Notes: generated from the letters alone by a model not told the origin. DNA of 64,000 bases from Longitalea arenae (GCF_016924755.1 NZ_JAFFJX010000005.1:62001-126000); one strand, 5' to 3'. Shown: positions 1-8,608, counted from the first letter of the stretch. Program-made: numbers and translations.

Positions 1-255
1 CTGTCCCCGCCGGACGAAAGGCAACTGCGGTATCAGGGTGAACAGGAACAAACAGGAGGGCGGAATGGACATGATGAAGTTATAGGAAATGGCCGATGCC
101 CTTTCTGTTAATCCCACCCGGCGCACCTGTTCTTTAAAGAACATCATCACATCATACAGGGGCACACCGTCGAACCCGGGCAAGATGATCTTCTTGCTTT
201 TTTCCGTGAAAAAGCGAATAGGAGGTGAGTTTAATATAATTCGTTCAACGTTCAT
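1..255 (-). CDS. YihY/BrkB-family inner-membrane protein (partial, C-terminus beyond window)
   Basis: I translated this end fragment by hand. It opens with MNVERIILNSPPIRFFTEK and continues through GLTERASAISYNFIMSIPP into a hydrophobic stretch (CLFLFTLIPQLPF). The 'ERASAISYNF' region followed by a first membrane helix is typical of the YihY/BrkB family, polytopic membrane proteins once misnamed ribonuclease BN, whose function is unsettled. Only 85 codons are present and the frame stays open to base 1. Its start codon overlaps the stop of mltG by four bases (ATGA, 252-255), so it is probably translationally coupled to mltG in one operon. Family assignment is fairly sure. The role is unknown. 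Confidence 0.8.
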   Translation of the reverse strand, partial: MNVERIILNSPPIRFFTEKSKKIILPGFDGVPLYDVMMFFKEQVRRVGLTERASAISYNFIMSIPPSCLFLFTLIPQLPFVRRGQ

Positions 256-1310
256 TTAGGGGATTCTATACCGGCTTCCTGGGCGGCTGCTCTTTTCTGT
301 TGTTCAACATCCAATGCCTGCTGAAACTCTTTGGCAACCTTCAGGTGTTGTTCATAGGTTTCGGTATACACATGCCGGCCTGAAAAATCACTTTTGGCTA
401 CAAAATAAAGATAATTTGTTTGTGGTGATTGTAAAACTGCATCCAGGGTTTGCAGCGAGGGCGTGCAAATGGGGCCCGGCGGCAAACCGGTATTCCTGTA
501 TGTATTGTACGGCGATTCTATCGAGAGGTATTTCAGGTAAATACGGCGCAGCGTAAAATCTTTCATCGCAAATTTGATAGTAGGGTCGGCCTGCAACCGC
601 ATGCCTTTGCGTAACCTGTTCAGGTAAACACTGGCAATGGTGTCTTTTTCTTCAAGGTTATTGGTCTCCTCTTCTACAATAGAGGCCAGCGTATACGCCA
701 TAGCGGGTGTAAGACCCAGTTTGCGCGCCTGATCACGCCTGGTATCGGTCCATACCTTTTTATATTCGTTATAGAATTTGTCAAAGATGGTATGAATGGA
801 GGCGTTCCAGAAATAGTTGTAGGAATTGGGATAGATCATGGCCATCACCGTATTGCTATCGAACCCATAAGGCCGCAGGGAGTCGGGGTTCTTCATCCAG
901 GCTATTACATCGGCTGAGTCTACTTCCATTTTACGGCCCAGGAAACCTGCCAACTGTTCCCTGGTGCGTAGTTTGGTAATACTGAGCCTTACCGGGGCCT
1001 GGGTGCCATTGCGCAGCAGCCGGGTTATATCCATCAGGCTCATGCCATTCTTTATTTCATACCGGCCTGCTTTCAGCCTTTCGGGCACATCCATACGGGT
1101 AGCCAGAAGGTCGAGTGCGGCCGGACTTTTTACCAGGTTGCTGTCGCGGAAAGTTTTTAATACTTCGGGCCAGGTCGCATGACCGGTACGTATATAGAGG
1201 TATTTCGATTTTTGCGGGAATGCAGTATTGGCTGTAAAGAATTGCCATCCGGCAAGGGCCGCTGCCAGCACTGCTATAATCAGAACGCTTGTGACCAGTT
1301 TTCTGAACAT
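252..1310 (-). CDS. mltG: Endolytic murein transglycosylase MltG (YceG-like)
   Basis: A 352-residue inner-membrane protein that cuts nascent glycan strands and so sets glycan length during peptidoglycan synthesis. It has one N-terminal membrane helix (about residues 5-22) and then a periplasmic YceG domain. The signature ASIVEEET is present, and its first Glu (about residue 213) aligns with the catalytic Glu of E. coli MltG. This is followed by ASVYLNRL and MRLQADPT. The late YNTYRNTGLPPGPICTPS and YLYFVAK blocks are also family hallmarks. Length is normal. The stop overlaps the next gene's start by ATGA. No clear promoter box was identified upstream. Identification is confident; the catalytic role is taken from the family. 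Confidence 0.95.
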   Translation of the reverse strand: MFRKLVTSVLIIAVLAAALAGWQFFTANTAFPQKSKYLYIRTGHATWPEVLKTFRDSNLVKSPAALDLLATRMDVPERLKAGRYEIKNGMSLMDITRLLRNGTQAPVRLSITKLRTREQLAGFLGRKMEVDSADVIAWMKNPDSLRPYGFDSNTVMAMIYPNSYNYFWNASIHTIFDKFYNEYKKVWTDTRRDQARKLGLTPAMAYTLASIVEEETNNLEEKDTIASVYLNRLRKGMRLQADPTIKFAMKDFTLRRIYLKYLSIESPYNTYRNTGLPPGPICTPSLQTLDAVLQSPQTNYLYFVAKSDFSGRHVYTETYEQHLKVAKEFQQALDVEQQKRAAAQEAGIESPK

Positions 1311-1533
1311 TGGATATAGATTAATTTTTTTTCATCTGTTACAACATTTCCAGCCTCAGGAGTGCAAGAACTATGCTAAGAGTGAATGGTCAATGGTGAA
1401 TAGAACCCCATTGCGAGGCTAATAACGTAATTGGGCCAGTTGAAATTTTATGAGCCCATTGCCCATTGCCCATGCACCAAAATAAAAAAACCCTGCCCAA
1501 AATAGACAGGGTCGAGCTATTTTTTACAATATA
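1311..1533. repeat. Intergenic gap with heptamer word repeats
   Basis: The gap between secG and mltG carries two short runs with a 7-bp period. Around 1386-1405 the word ATGGTCA/ATGGTGA is repeated, and around 1455-1474 the word CCCATTG occurs in near-perfect tandem. The secG terminator follows at 1484-1513. I see no open reading frame with coding character here. Confidence 0.6.
1484..1513 (-). terminator. Rho-independent terminator of secG
   Basis: Read on the minus strand, a stem ACCCTG/CAGGGT with a loop of about ten bases is followed directly by seven T residues. It lies about 20 bases past the secG stop, so it probably ends the secG transcript and separates it from mltG. Confidence 0.8.
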
Positions 1534-1863
1534 TTATTTCGCCGGAGGGGGTGTATTTTGTAAAGGTGAACCACTGGCAGGAGCGGGGGCTGATGTCGCC
1601 GGCCTTGCATTTACCGGTTCGCGGCTGCTGCTTTTACCCTCGGGGATAAAAAATGCCGAAAACAGGCATAACAGGGCAATTGCAATTGCCATAACCCAGG
1701 TACCTTTTTCCAGTACATCGGTTGTTTGTTTTACGCCCATGAACTGGCTATTGAAACCGGCAATATTACCGGCCAATCCGCCGCCTTTGGGGTTTTGGAT
1801 CAGGATAAACAACCCGATGGCCACACTAGCTATAATTATAAGTACCAGGAACAAATAGATCAT
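1534..1863 (-). CDS. secG: Preprotein translocase subunit SecG
   Basis: A 109-residue accessory subunit of the SecYEG channel. It has two membrane helices (about residues 2-21 and 55-73) joined by the conserved loop IQNPKGGGLAG, which is diagnostic of SecG in Bacteroidota. The tail after the second helix is rich in Pro, Ala and Ser and is probably disordered. The gene starts one base after the stop of the upstream 518-residue gene, so the two are almost certainly co-transcribed. A strong terminator follows. Placement next to lptE, a sigma-54 activator and miaB is, to my knowledge, a common gene order in Bacteroidota. Confidence 0.95.
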   Translation of the reverse strand: MIYLFLVLIIIASVAIGLFILIQNPKGGGLAGNIAGFNSQFMGVKQTTDVLEKGTWVMAIAIALLCLFSAFFIPEGKSSSREPVNARPATSAPAPASGSPLQNTPPPAK

Positions 1864-1864
1864 T

Positions 1865-3421
1865 TCACTGTGCTTTTAATTGTTCAATTCTGCCCGCAAA
1901 ATAAGGGCTTTTGGCGGGATTAAGCAAACTTAATTTCTCGTACACCCGGATGGCTTTGGCGGCATTTCCCTGCTTGGCCCAAACTTCGGCCATGGCTTCG
2001 GTGACCACCTCTTTTTCTTCAACCGAATGTTCTGCAATGCGCTGAATACTCTGATTGGTCACTTCGTCGAGCGAAGTGGTGGATTCAATGGGGCCCCCGA
2101 TGCGTTTCATACTGCGCAGCCAGTCGGTAAAACTTTTCATTTTTTTACCCAGCCGGTCTTTCATGTCATCCTGCATCAGTTTAACGCCCTGGGATGCAAA
2201 ATAATCGATGGTATGATAGGATTCAAAGATCGGTTCGCCAAGGTCAACGGTGGTCTGATCAGGCCTTCCGCCAGCGCTTTCGGCTGCCGGTTGTTCCGGA
2301 ACAGCAGCCGGCGGCCGCACGCCTGTATTGTCGATCACAGGCTCTGCTGTGGCAGGCTGCTCTGTTTCTGCTGTAATGGCGGCGGGTTCTTCTGTAACAG
2401 TTTCGTTAAGGGCAGCAACTGGTTGCTCTTCAGGGGCAATGCCCGATGCTGCGCTTTCATCGATGGCGATCTCCGCCGGCGGCATTTCGCTGTTTTCCGG
2501 CGAAACTTCCCCCAGCTTTTGCTCCGTTGCAGTATCGCCGATGGCGGCCATCTCCCCGGGGGCCAGCTCCACAGCCGGCACCACTTCATCCTGTTCCCTC
2601 GCTTTTTCTATGTCCAGGGGTGTGGCTTCTATAGCGGGGATGATCGCATCTTCGGTGCGCGCCTGCTCGAGTTCCAGCGGGGTCACTTCCACGGCGGGAA
2701 CTATTTCATCCTGTTCCCTCGTCTTTTCTATTTCCAGCGGCGTTGCCTCTACGGCGGGAACAATTTCATCAAATTCCGGCGTATCGATACCTGCAGCAGG
2801 GGGCATCGCTTCTTCTGTGATGCTTACTGCATGCAGGGCTGCTTCGTTGATGTTTTCTTCTGCCAGCTCACTGTTCTCTGCAATGGCTACGGCGGAAGCG
2901 GTTGCTATGGTCGCTTCTTCGGTTTGCTCCAGGGCGCCCGGTTCGGTAGCTGTTTCTTCAGCCTGCGCCAACTGTTCCACCAGTGAGCCTTCTTCATTCA
3001 CCTGCAAACTGGTAGCTGCTGCTGGTGATCCAGGAGCGCTCGCTGCGGCTGCTTCTTCCGGCTTTTCTTCGGTGGCAGGCGGGTCTGTATATACCGGCTG
3101 ACCTGTTTTAGGCATTTGTACCACGATCCGGAACCCTGGCTGCTGCATCGGCTCTTCTGCCTTTGTAAGGGCAGGGGCCTCTTCTTTCTGCTCTAATTGC
3201 CAGCGCAGCCATAAGGTATTATGAAAGTATAATGAAGCGTTCTCGCATTGTTCATGATTATTGTAGGAACCACTGTCCTTAAGCTTTTTAGCATACAGGA
3301 ATTGGCCTACGGCTGCATAGGGATATTCTTCAGTGAACTGCTTCAGTTCCTGCACGGTCACCTGCTCAAAGGAGTCTTTATCGAACAGGTGTTTTACCAG
3401 TGTTTGGATGTGATATTGCAT
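1865..3421 (-). CDS. TPR-like protein with a long acidic, repeat-containing linker
   Basis: A 518-residue protein with no signal peptide. The first ~85 residues look globular and helical (KHLFDKDSFEQVTVQELKQF). The last ~90 residues look like TPR helices (AMAEVWAKQGNAAKAIRVYEKL). Between them lies a very Ala/Glu/Pro-rich linker of about 300 residues, probably disordered. Within it, residues 218-291 are a tandem 20-residue repeat starting DEIVPAVE: three full units and one partial, with 60-bp units visible in the DNA. Proteins of this layout often sit between secG and lptE in Bacteroidota. I do not know a demonstrated function. Long reading frames on the opposite strand are composition shadows of the linker. 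Confidence 0.75.
   Translation of the reverse strand: MQYHIQTLVKHLFDKDSFEQVTVQELKQFTEEYPYAAVGQFLYAKKLKDSGSYNNHEQCENASLYFHNTLWLRWQLEQKEEAPALTKAEEPMQQPGFRIVVQMPKTGQPVYTDPPATEEKPEEAAAASAPGSPAAATSLQVNEEGSLVEQLAQAEETATEPGALEQTEEATIATASAVAIAENSELAEENINEAALHAVSITEEAMPPAAGIDTPEFDEIVPAVEATPLEIEKTREQDEIVPAVEVTPLELEQARTEDAIIPAIEATPLDIEKAREQDEVVPAVELAPGEMAAIGDTATEQKLGEVSPENSEMPPAEIAIDESAASGIAPEEQPVAALNETVTEEPAAITAETEQPATAEPVIDNTGVRPPAAVPEQPAAESAGGRPDQTTVDLGEPIFESYHTIDYFASQGVKLMQDDMKDRLGKKMKSFTDWLRSMKRIGGPIESTTSLDEVTNQSIQRIAEHSVEEKEVVTEAMAEVWAKQGNAAKAIRVYEKLSLLNPAKSPYFAGRIEQLKAQ
2549..2770 (-). repeat. In-gene 60-bp tandem repeat (20-residue units)
   Basis: Inside the TPR-like gene, residues 218-237, 238-257, 258-277 and 278-291 repeat the pattern D-E-I-V-P-A-V-E-x-T-P-L-E-I-E-x-x-R-E-Q. 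The units have diverged by point changes but keep their length, which suggests duplication followed by selection for an amphipathic, acidic spacer. Confidence 0.85.
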
Positions 3422-3430
3422 TATACCAGC

Positions 3431-4003
3431 TTACCAGTTTGAAAAAATACGGTTGAAAATTTCGTCCACCACGTTTTTGACGATGGTCTCATTTAACTGG
3501 GCCTCTGCCTGCGTGATCGTCAGGTTGGCCGAATAGTCGAAGTTACGGGAAACATCGGCTTCAAAGTTCTTAGAGGGGTCTAAGTTGTTTTTAAAAACAA
3601 CGTGCACCGTTACGGTAAGGCGTTGCCCGGCGGCCTGCTGGTTCGAGATGGCCGATGTAGTTACATTATAGCCGGTGATGGTGCCCCCGATATCGTAATG
3701 GGCATCATCGGTTTGCACGCCGGTTAAGCGGGTTTGGCCGGTGATCTTCTGCCTTAAGCGGTCGGTTATCTGCGGACTTAAGATGGGGTTCACATACCGG
3801 GCCCTGTTCTCAATTAATTGTACCCGGTAGGTCTTTACATCCTGGGGTATGGAACCAATGTCCTTGAAACTATAACAACCGGCAAACAGCAGGACAATCG
3901 GCAATAGACAATAGACAAGAGTTGCAGGTAATCTCCGCCGCGCCGGACGGGTTTCAGGGTTTTGGTCCCTGTAACCTGTAACTTGCAACCTGTTACCTGC
4001 CAT
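3431..4003 (-). CDS. lptE: LptE-family LPS-assembly lipoprotein
   Basis: LptE plugs the LptD barrel in the outer membrane and helps deliver LPS to the surface. The mature part fits the family: a lipobox LLFAGC, then CYSFKDIGSIP, a 'LSPQITDRLRQKITGQT' helix, and the strand pattern DIGGTITGYNVT. I start it at the ATG at 4003. The longer frame to 4036 would overlap the sigma-54 activator gene. From 4003 the lipobox Cys is residue 43, with an unusually long charged n-region. That n-region and part of the hydrophobic core are encoded by heptamer repeats (3899-3918 and 3968-4001). The family is confident but the start is uncertain. Confidence 0.85.
   Translation of the reverse strand: MAGNRLQVTGYRDQNPETRPARRRLPATLVYCLLPIVLLFAGCYSFKDIGSIPQDVKTYRVQLIENRARYVNPILSPQITDRLRQKITGQTRLTGVQTDDAHYDIGGTITGYNVTTSAISNQQAAGQRLTVTVHVVFKNNLDPSKNFEADVSRNFDYSANLTITQAEAQLNETIVKNVVDEIFNRIFSNW
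3899..4001. repeat. Heptamer word repeats lying inside the 5' end of lptE
   Basis: Two runs are visible. CAATAGA occurs twice in tandem at about 3902-3915. At 3968-4001 there is a series CTGTAAC, CTGTAAC, TTGCAAC, CTGTTAC. They resemble the intergenic word repeats elsewhere in the window, but here they fall inside the reading frame and encode most of the lipoprotein signal region. Confidence 0.75.
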
Positions 4004-4019
4004 TATTGATTTCAATTTC

Positions 4020-5264
4020 TTACTCTTTAATATCATACTCTTTTAGTTTGCGGTACAGTGTTCTTTCACTGATACCGAGATCCAGGGCGGCGTCCTTTCG
4101 TTTGCCTTTATGTTTTTTAAGTGCTTTCTCGATCAGTTCTTTTTCCTTGTCCATAATGTTCAGCGACTCATCTACTTCTTCATGGTGATGAATATCTTCA
4201 TTATCATGGTGGATCATTACCGGTTGCTGTTGAACGGGACCCACCGGTTGCACGTAAGCAGCGGGCAGTAGTTCTTTAGTCTTCAGCTCATTGATCAACG
4301 ATTGATTCTGCGCCGCAGTACCGGGGTTCTGCAAGATATCGACAAACATCTTCTTCAGCTCGGTCACATCTTTTTTCATATCGAAAAAGAGCTTGTACAG
4401 GATCTCACGTTCATTGGCAAATTCGTGGCCATTGGAGACCGGATTACCGGTGGCATGGGCCAGTACCGGCAGGCGGTTGAAATCGCGGTTGGGCAGGAAC
4501 CGTTTCAGCTCATTCGCCGAGATCAGTTTGTCTGAGGCCAGTACCGAGATCTGCTCTGCAATATTCTTCAATTCGCGCACATTACCGGGCCAGGGATAAT
4601 TAATTAACACATCTTTCGCCTCATCATCCAACTGAACCGGTGTGGTCTTATAACGTTCAGCAAAATCAACACTGAAGCGCCTGAACAGGAGCGGTATATC
4701 TTCAGGGCGGTCGCGCAGCGCGGGCACCCTGATAGGAACGGTGCTTAAGCGGTAGTACAGGTCTTCCCTGAACTTACCATTTTGCGTGAAGGTAAGCAGG
4801 TCTTTATTGGTAGCAGCAATTACCCGTACATCTGTTTTTTGCACTTTGGAAGAACCTACCCTGATAAACTCGCCGGTCTCCAGCACGCGCAGCAGGCGGG
4901 CCTGGGTACCGAGCGGCATTTCACCGATCTCGTCGAGGAAAATGGTACCGCCATTCACCGTTTCAAAATAACCCTTGCGCGCATCCACAGCGCCGGTGAA
5001 TGAACCTTTTTCGTGGCCGAAGAGTTCCGAATCGATGGTGCCTTCGGGAATAGCGCCGCAGTTAACGGCAATAAAAGGATTGTGTTTGCGTGCCGATAGT
5101 GCATGAATGATCACTGAGAATGCTTCTTTACCTACGCCACTTTCACCGGTGATCAGCACGGTAAGGTCGGTATTGCTTACCTGTGCAGCTACCTGCAGGG
5201 CAAAGTTCAATGCCGGCGAATTACCGATAATGCTGAACCTGTTTTTGATACTTTGAATATCCAC
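4020..5264 (-). CDS. Sigma-54-dependent transcriptional activator (AAA+ plus Fis HTH, no receiver)
   Basis: A 414-residue enhancer-binding protein that hydrolyses ATP to open sigma-54 promoters. The AAA+ domain begins almost at the N-terminus: Walker A GESGVGKE (residues 40-47), a sigma-54 contact loop reading GSFTGA rather than GAFTGA, Walker B TIFLDE, and the YPWPGNVRELKN segment. A His-rich stretch (HHDNEDIHHHEE) follows the AAA+ region. A Fis-type helix-turn-helix closes the protein (KRKDAALDLGISERTLYRKL). There is no receiver or sensor domain, so its signal is unknown. It sits between miaB and lptE. Family identification is confident; target genes cannot be told from the sequence. Confidence 0.92.
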   Translation of the reverse strand: MDIQSIKNRFSIIGNSPALNFALQVAAQVSNTDLTVLITGESGVGKEAFSVIIHALSARKHNPFIAVNCGAIPEGTIDSELFGHEKGSFTGAVDARKGYFETVNGGTIFLDEIGEMPLGTQARLLRVLETGEFIRVGSSKVQKTDVRVIAATNKDLLTFTQNGKFREDLYYRLSTVPIRVPALRDRPEDIPLLFRRFSVDFAERYKTTPVQLDDEAKDVLINYPWPGNVRELKNIAEQISVLASDKLISANELKRFLPNRDFNRLPVLAHATGNPVSNGHEFANEREILYKLFFDMKKDVTELKKMFVDILQNPGTAAQNQSLINELKTKELLPAAYVQPVGPVQQQPVMIHHDNEDIHHHEEVDESLNIMDKEKELIEKALKKHKGKRKDAALDLGISERTLYRKLKEYDIKE

Positions 5265-5522
5265 TTGACTACTAATTTTTTCAGATACCCCCTGCAGTTA
5301 TCATCAATGATCTTGCATGAAGGTGATCCGGATTATTTTAATCAGGGCCATGCCCTGTATGTATTAATTATAAATGCCCTTTTGTAGTATAGGGCCGGTT
5401 GATCGCAGTTGGCCGTCTGGAGCTGGCAGTTTGCCGTTTATTATTGAACATTAGCAACAAGATTACGGATTGGCGGGTTGTTGCAAACAGCTAATTGCAA
5501 ATTGCCAATTGCTAATTGTTTT
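5265..5522. repeat. miaB-activator gap with heptamer words
   Basis: The gap has no reading frame of interest. At about 5489-5518, next to the miaB stop, the words CTAATTG, CAAATTG, CCAATTG and CTAATTG run with a 7-bp period. This run could also fold weakly and act as the miaB 3' end. Confidence 0.7.
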
Positions 5523-6953
5523 TTAAGCTTCAATTTTCCCAATCAACGTAGCGCCAGTGCAATCATATACCTTAACCATTACATAGTTGCCTTTGTTCAA
5601 CGCGTAATGTTCTTTAGGGAAAACAACTACTTTGTTCTGGCTGTTGCGTCCCATCCAATCCTGGTCGCTGCGTTTACTGTTACCTTCTATTAATACTTTA
5701 AATGTTTTACCAATATCCTGCTGGTTACTTTCACGGCTGAGCGCATTCTGCAGTTTCACGATCTCATCGAGCCGCCTCTTCTTTACTTCTTCGGGCACAT
5801 CGTCTTTATAGCGGCGGGCGGCCAGGGTGCCGGGGCGCTCGCTGTAAAAGAACATATAGCTCATATCGTACCGGCTGTGCTGCATAATGCTCAGCGTATC
5901 CTGGTGGTCTTCTTCCGTTTCTGTACAAAAACCGGCAATGATATCGGAGCTGATGCCGCAATCGGGCATTATTTCCCTGATACGGTCTACTTTGGCCATA
6001 TACCATTCGCGGGTATAGGTTCTGTTCATCAGCTGCAATACGCGGCTTGAACCGCTTTGCACCGGCAGATGAATGTATTTGCAGATATTCTCATACTTCG
6101 CCATCGTGAACAACACGTCATCGGTAATGTCTTTGGGATGCGAAGTAGAGAATCGTACACGTAAAGAGGGATCTATCAGGGCCACTTTTTCGAGCAGGTG
6201 GGCGAAAGTAACAGGTTGCATGTCCTGCGCATTATTTTCCGGCACCCAATAGTAGCTATCTACGTTCTGGCCCAGCAGGGTCACTTCTTTATAACCTGCT
6301 TCGAACAGATCGGTACATTCTTTCAGGATGGAATAGGGGTCGCGGCTGCGTTCCCGGCCGCGGGTAAAAGGCACCACGCAGAAGGAACACATATTATTAC
6401 AGCCCCGCATGATGCTGACAAAACCCGATACGCCATTACTGTCGAGGCGAACAGGGGAGATGTCGGCATAGGTCTCTTCGCGGCTCAGCAGCACGTTCAC
6501 GGCTTTCTGGCCGGTTTCGGCTTCTGTGATAAGGCCAGGCAAACTGCGGTAGGCATCGGGGCCCACCACTATATCTACCAGCTTTTCTTCTTCCAGGAAT
6601 TTTGCCTTCAGACGCTCCGCCATACAGCCCAGTACGCCAATGAGGGCGCCAGGATTGTTCTTCTTGACAATGCGCAGGTCGCTGAGGCGTTTACGCACCG
6701 TTTGTTCGGCTTTTTCGCGAATCGAACAGGTATTGATCAGGATCAAATCGGCTTCCTCAAAATTGCGGGTGGCGCCAAAGCCGTTCTCATTTAAAATGGA
6801 AGCTACGATCTCGCTGTCGGAGAAATTCATTTGACAGCCATAGCTTTCTATATAAAATTTTTTGTTATATGCCGTAGGGTCGTTAACAAAGGGAGCATAA
6901 GCTTCACCCTGCCTGTTTTCTGCGTGCATCGTATGGTTCATCCGCTCTAACAT
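5523..6953 (-). CDS. miaB: tRNA-2-methylthio-N6-dimethylallyladenosine synthase MiaB
   Basis: A radical-SAM methylthiotransferase that converts i6A37 to ms2i6A37 in tRNAs reading UNN codons. The N-terminal UPF0004 domain shows its three cluster cysteines (YGCQMN, NTCSIRE, GCMAER). The radical-SAM motif is CNNMCSFC with the following [13 protein letters not shown]-terminal TRAM domain ends the protein. The frame is open upstream to 7067, but a -7 promoter box lies at 6977-6984, so the extra 38 residues would be upstream of the transcript. I choose the ATG at 6953; ATGs at 6941 and 6929 are also possible. Identification is very sure. Confidence 0.96.
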   Translation of the reverse strand: MLERMNHTMHAENRQGEAYAPFVNDPTAYNKKFYIESYGCQMNFSDSEIVASILNENGFGATRNFEEADLILINTCSIREKAEQTVRKRLSDLRIVKKNNPGALIGVLGCMAERLKAKFLEEEKLVDIVVGPDAYRSLPGLITEAETGQKAVNVLLSREETYADISPVRLDSNGVSGFVSIMRGCNNMCSFCVVPFTRGRERSRDPYSILKECTDLFEAGYKEVTLLGQNVDSYYWVPENNAQDMQPVTFAHLLEKVALIDPSLRVRFSTSHPKDITDDVLFTMAKYENICKYIHLPVQSGSSRVLQLMNRTYTREWYMAKVDRIREIMPDCGISSDIIAGFCTETEEDHQDTLSIMQHSRYDMSYMFFYSERPGTLAARRYKDDVPEEVKKRRLDEIVKLQNALSRESNQQDIGKTFKVLIEGNSKRSDQDWMGRNSQNKVVVFPKEHYALNKGNYVMVKVYDCTGATLIGKIEA

Positions 6954-6976
6954 CAACAATTCAGTTTTTGGGATGG

Positions 6977-6984
6977 CAAAGATA
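6977..6984 (-). promoter_or_regulatory. -7 promoter box for miaB
   Basis: On the minus strand the sequence TATCTTTG matches the Bacteroidota primary-sigma -7 consensus TAnnTTTG. It lies 24 bases before the chosen miaB start. I find no perfect -33 TTG partner at the usual distance. Confidence 0.65.
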
Positions 6985-7042
6985 GCCAAAAAAGGGTAAA
7001 AATGACAGGTTGACACGCCGTCCTGCATGGGGAGGCCAGCCG

Positions 7043-7076
7043 GAGTTGACAAGTTGAAATTTGACAAGTTAAACCG
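7043..7076. repeat. Short word repeat (TTGACAAGTT type)
   Basis: Between the methyltransferase gene and miaB the words GTTGACA, AGTTGAA, TTTGACA and AGTTAA follow each other with a spacing of 7-8 bases, in the same style as other gaps in the window. Confidence 0.55.
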
Positions 7077-7134
7077 GGTTGTTCCGGGGCCCTGCCTGAG
7101 TAAGCGCTTAGTTTCCAGCCCCTTTTAAAGCGGG

Positions 7135-7986
7135 TTATTTTCCGAACAGCACATAGCCATAGGTTCTGTTGCCTATTTCGCGGGCCTTTTTAGGGAAGAG
7201 TTTGATGAAGAAACTGAGCGGGAATTTGAATGGCGGCAATTTGCGGCCGATGCGGTCGCCTTCGTCGAGCAGATAAATATTTTCATGCACTTTCCAGCCA
7301 TGGCTGGTAAAAAAGCCGATAGGGTCTTCCACGTCGAATTGCAGCGGTGCATTGGACAGGATCTTTTTAAGGTCGGTGGCCCGGCGGTGGCGGCGCAGGC
7401 CTCCGTGGTAATCCATGATCCAGTAATGAAAATTTGGTACGGCAAAAAGATCTTTTGATAACTGCGCGCCTTGTTCATTGGTTAAGTAACCTACTACTCC
7501 CTCGGTGATCAGCAGCGCTCTCCTGGTTTCGCTGCCCAGTTTGGCAAAGAGGGTCTTTCGTTCCTGGTCGTTTGAGAGGTCGGCTGCCATCCGTTGCAGG
7601 TGGCAGGCCGGTATATCATGCTGCAGCAGTTTGTTCTTGTATTCGATCATATGTGGGAAATCGACTTCCAGCCAGCGCAGGTTCACGGGCAGGGGCATCC
7701 GGTAAGGGCGGGTATCTAAACCGGCGCCCAGGTTAATAACGGAATCGATACCACGTTCAATGGCGATGTTGATGAGCCGGTCGATGCCGGTAGTACGGGT
7801 GACCATGGCAAAGGCCATATGGTCTTTTATGGGGGTGGCTTCTACCATTTGAAAGCCACGATCACCCGCGAGCTTTCGCGCCAGCGGGTCTTTAAAGACG
7901 GCATCTGGGCGTTCTGTTTCCAGGGCTCTGAATGCGGCGATCCAGAGCGCTGTATCGGAAACGTTATTAATAAGCTGGTCTTGCAT
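7135..7986 (-). CDS. Class I SAM-dependent methyltransferase, LCMT/PPM-like
   Basis: A 283-residue protein resembling leucine-carboxyl-methyltransferase-like enzymes. It shows SDTALWIAAFRALETERPDAVF near the start and DPLARKLAG. The SAM-binding motif is VINLGAGLDTRPYR, followed by the acidic WLEVDFPHMIEYK. ITEGVVGYL is the typical post-motif. Bacterial members methylate varied small molecules or proteins, and the substrate here is unknown. I prefer the ATG at 7986 over the GTG at 7995, because a clear GGAGG (7995-7999) sits eight bases upstream of that ATG. It stands alone, facing away from the 1.1-kb repeat-bearing gap. Confidence 0.85.
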   Translation of the reverse strand: MQDQLINNVSDTALWIAAFRALETERPDAVFKDPLARKLAGDRGFQMVEATPIKDHMAFAMVTRTTGIDRLINIAIERGIDSVINLGAGLDTRPYRMPLPVNLRWLEVDFPHMIEYKNKLLQHDIPACHLQRMAADLSNDQERKTLFAKLGSETRRALLITEGVVGYLTNEQGAQLSKDLFAVPNFHYWIMDYHGGLRRHRRATDLKKILSNAPLQFDVEDPIGFFTSHGWKVHENIYLLDEGDRIGRKLPPFKFPLSFFIKLFPKKAREIGNRTYGYVLFGK

Positions 7987-8388
7987 AATGCACACCTCCG
8001 GGATTTGATAACGGATAGTGGTAGCTGTAATTAAAGCTTACCTAAATTTAATTAATTTCCGGGAGCTATGGGTGGCGGAGGCGCTGCGGCATGCGATAAT
8101 TCAATTTTATTGTTAGGGGGAAAATGCGTATATTAAGTATTGTTGCAGCTTTGTTTTCGGAACCATTCCAACAGCTTTTTCTTACTATCGCCTTTCTAAT
8201 TTCTTAATGTCATCTTATCAGGCAAGGAATTTCGGCCTGTTTCTATTCATCAATATTTTCTTAATTCTTCCTCGCATAACCCTTTAAAAATCGACACTAT
8301 TTATTGAAAGATCATAGCTGATTGTTGAATAATTAGTTCCGGGAATGCAATAAACTGAACCAGGTTGTTGAAAAACGGGTGCGATTAA

Positions 8389-8608
8389 TTCAACAAACAA
8401 TGTCAGCTTGTTCAATAAACAATGTCAGTTTGTTCAATAAACAATACCTCTTTATTCAATAAACTGCACCTGATCGTTCAATAAACCATATGTGATCGTT
8501 CAATAAACCATACCTGATCGTTCAATAAACTGTATCTGATCGTTGAATAAACTGTACCTGTTTGTTCAATAAAATGTGTTTGTTTGTTCAATAAAAATAA
8601 GTGCAAGT
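8389..8608. repeat. 22-bp tandem repeat array, ten units
   Basis: Ten consecutive units start at 8389, 8411, 8433 and so on to 8587, each exactly 22 bp. The first ten bases are nearly fixed as TTCAATAAAC. The last six are TGATCG in four central units and drift to TGTTTG or similar at the edges. The centre varies. More degenerate copies can be traced upstream to about 8323. Because 22 is not a multiple of three, it is not a protein repeat. It sits in a divergent promoter region with no replication or CRISPR gene nearby. Confidence 0.9.

Noticed and set aside
2027-3101. Long plus-strand open frames of 319 and 257 codons opposite the TPR-like gene
   Set aside because: They lie wholly antisense to a low-complexity, Ala/Glu/Pro-rich coding region, which suppresses stops on the other strand. 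Their products are Cys/Gly- or Ser/Ala-rich with no domain.
6954-7067. N-terminal extension of MiaB to 7067
   Set aside because: The extra codons lie upstream of a consensus -7 box, and the added residues do not resemble MiaB N-termini.
8389-8608. 22-bp array as a CRISPR or plasmid origin
   Set aside because: There are no unique spacers between repeats and no cas, rep or dnaA-box sequences nearby; the units abut directly.
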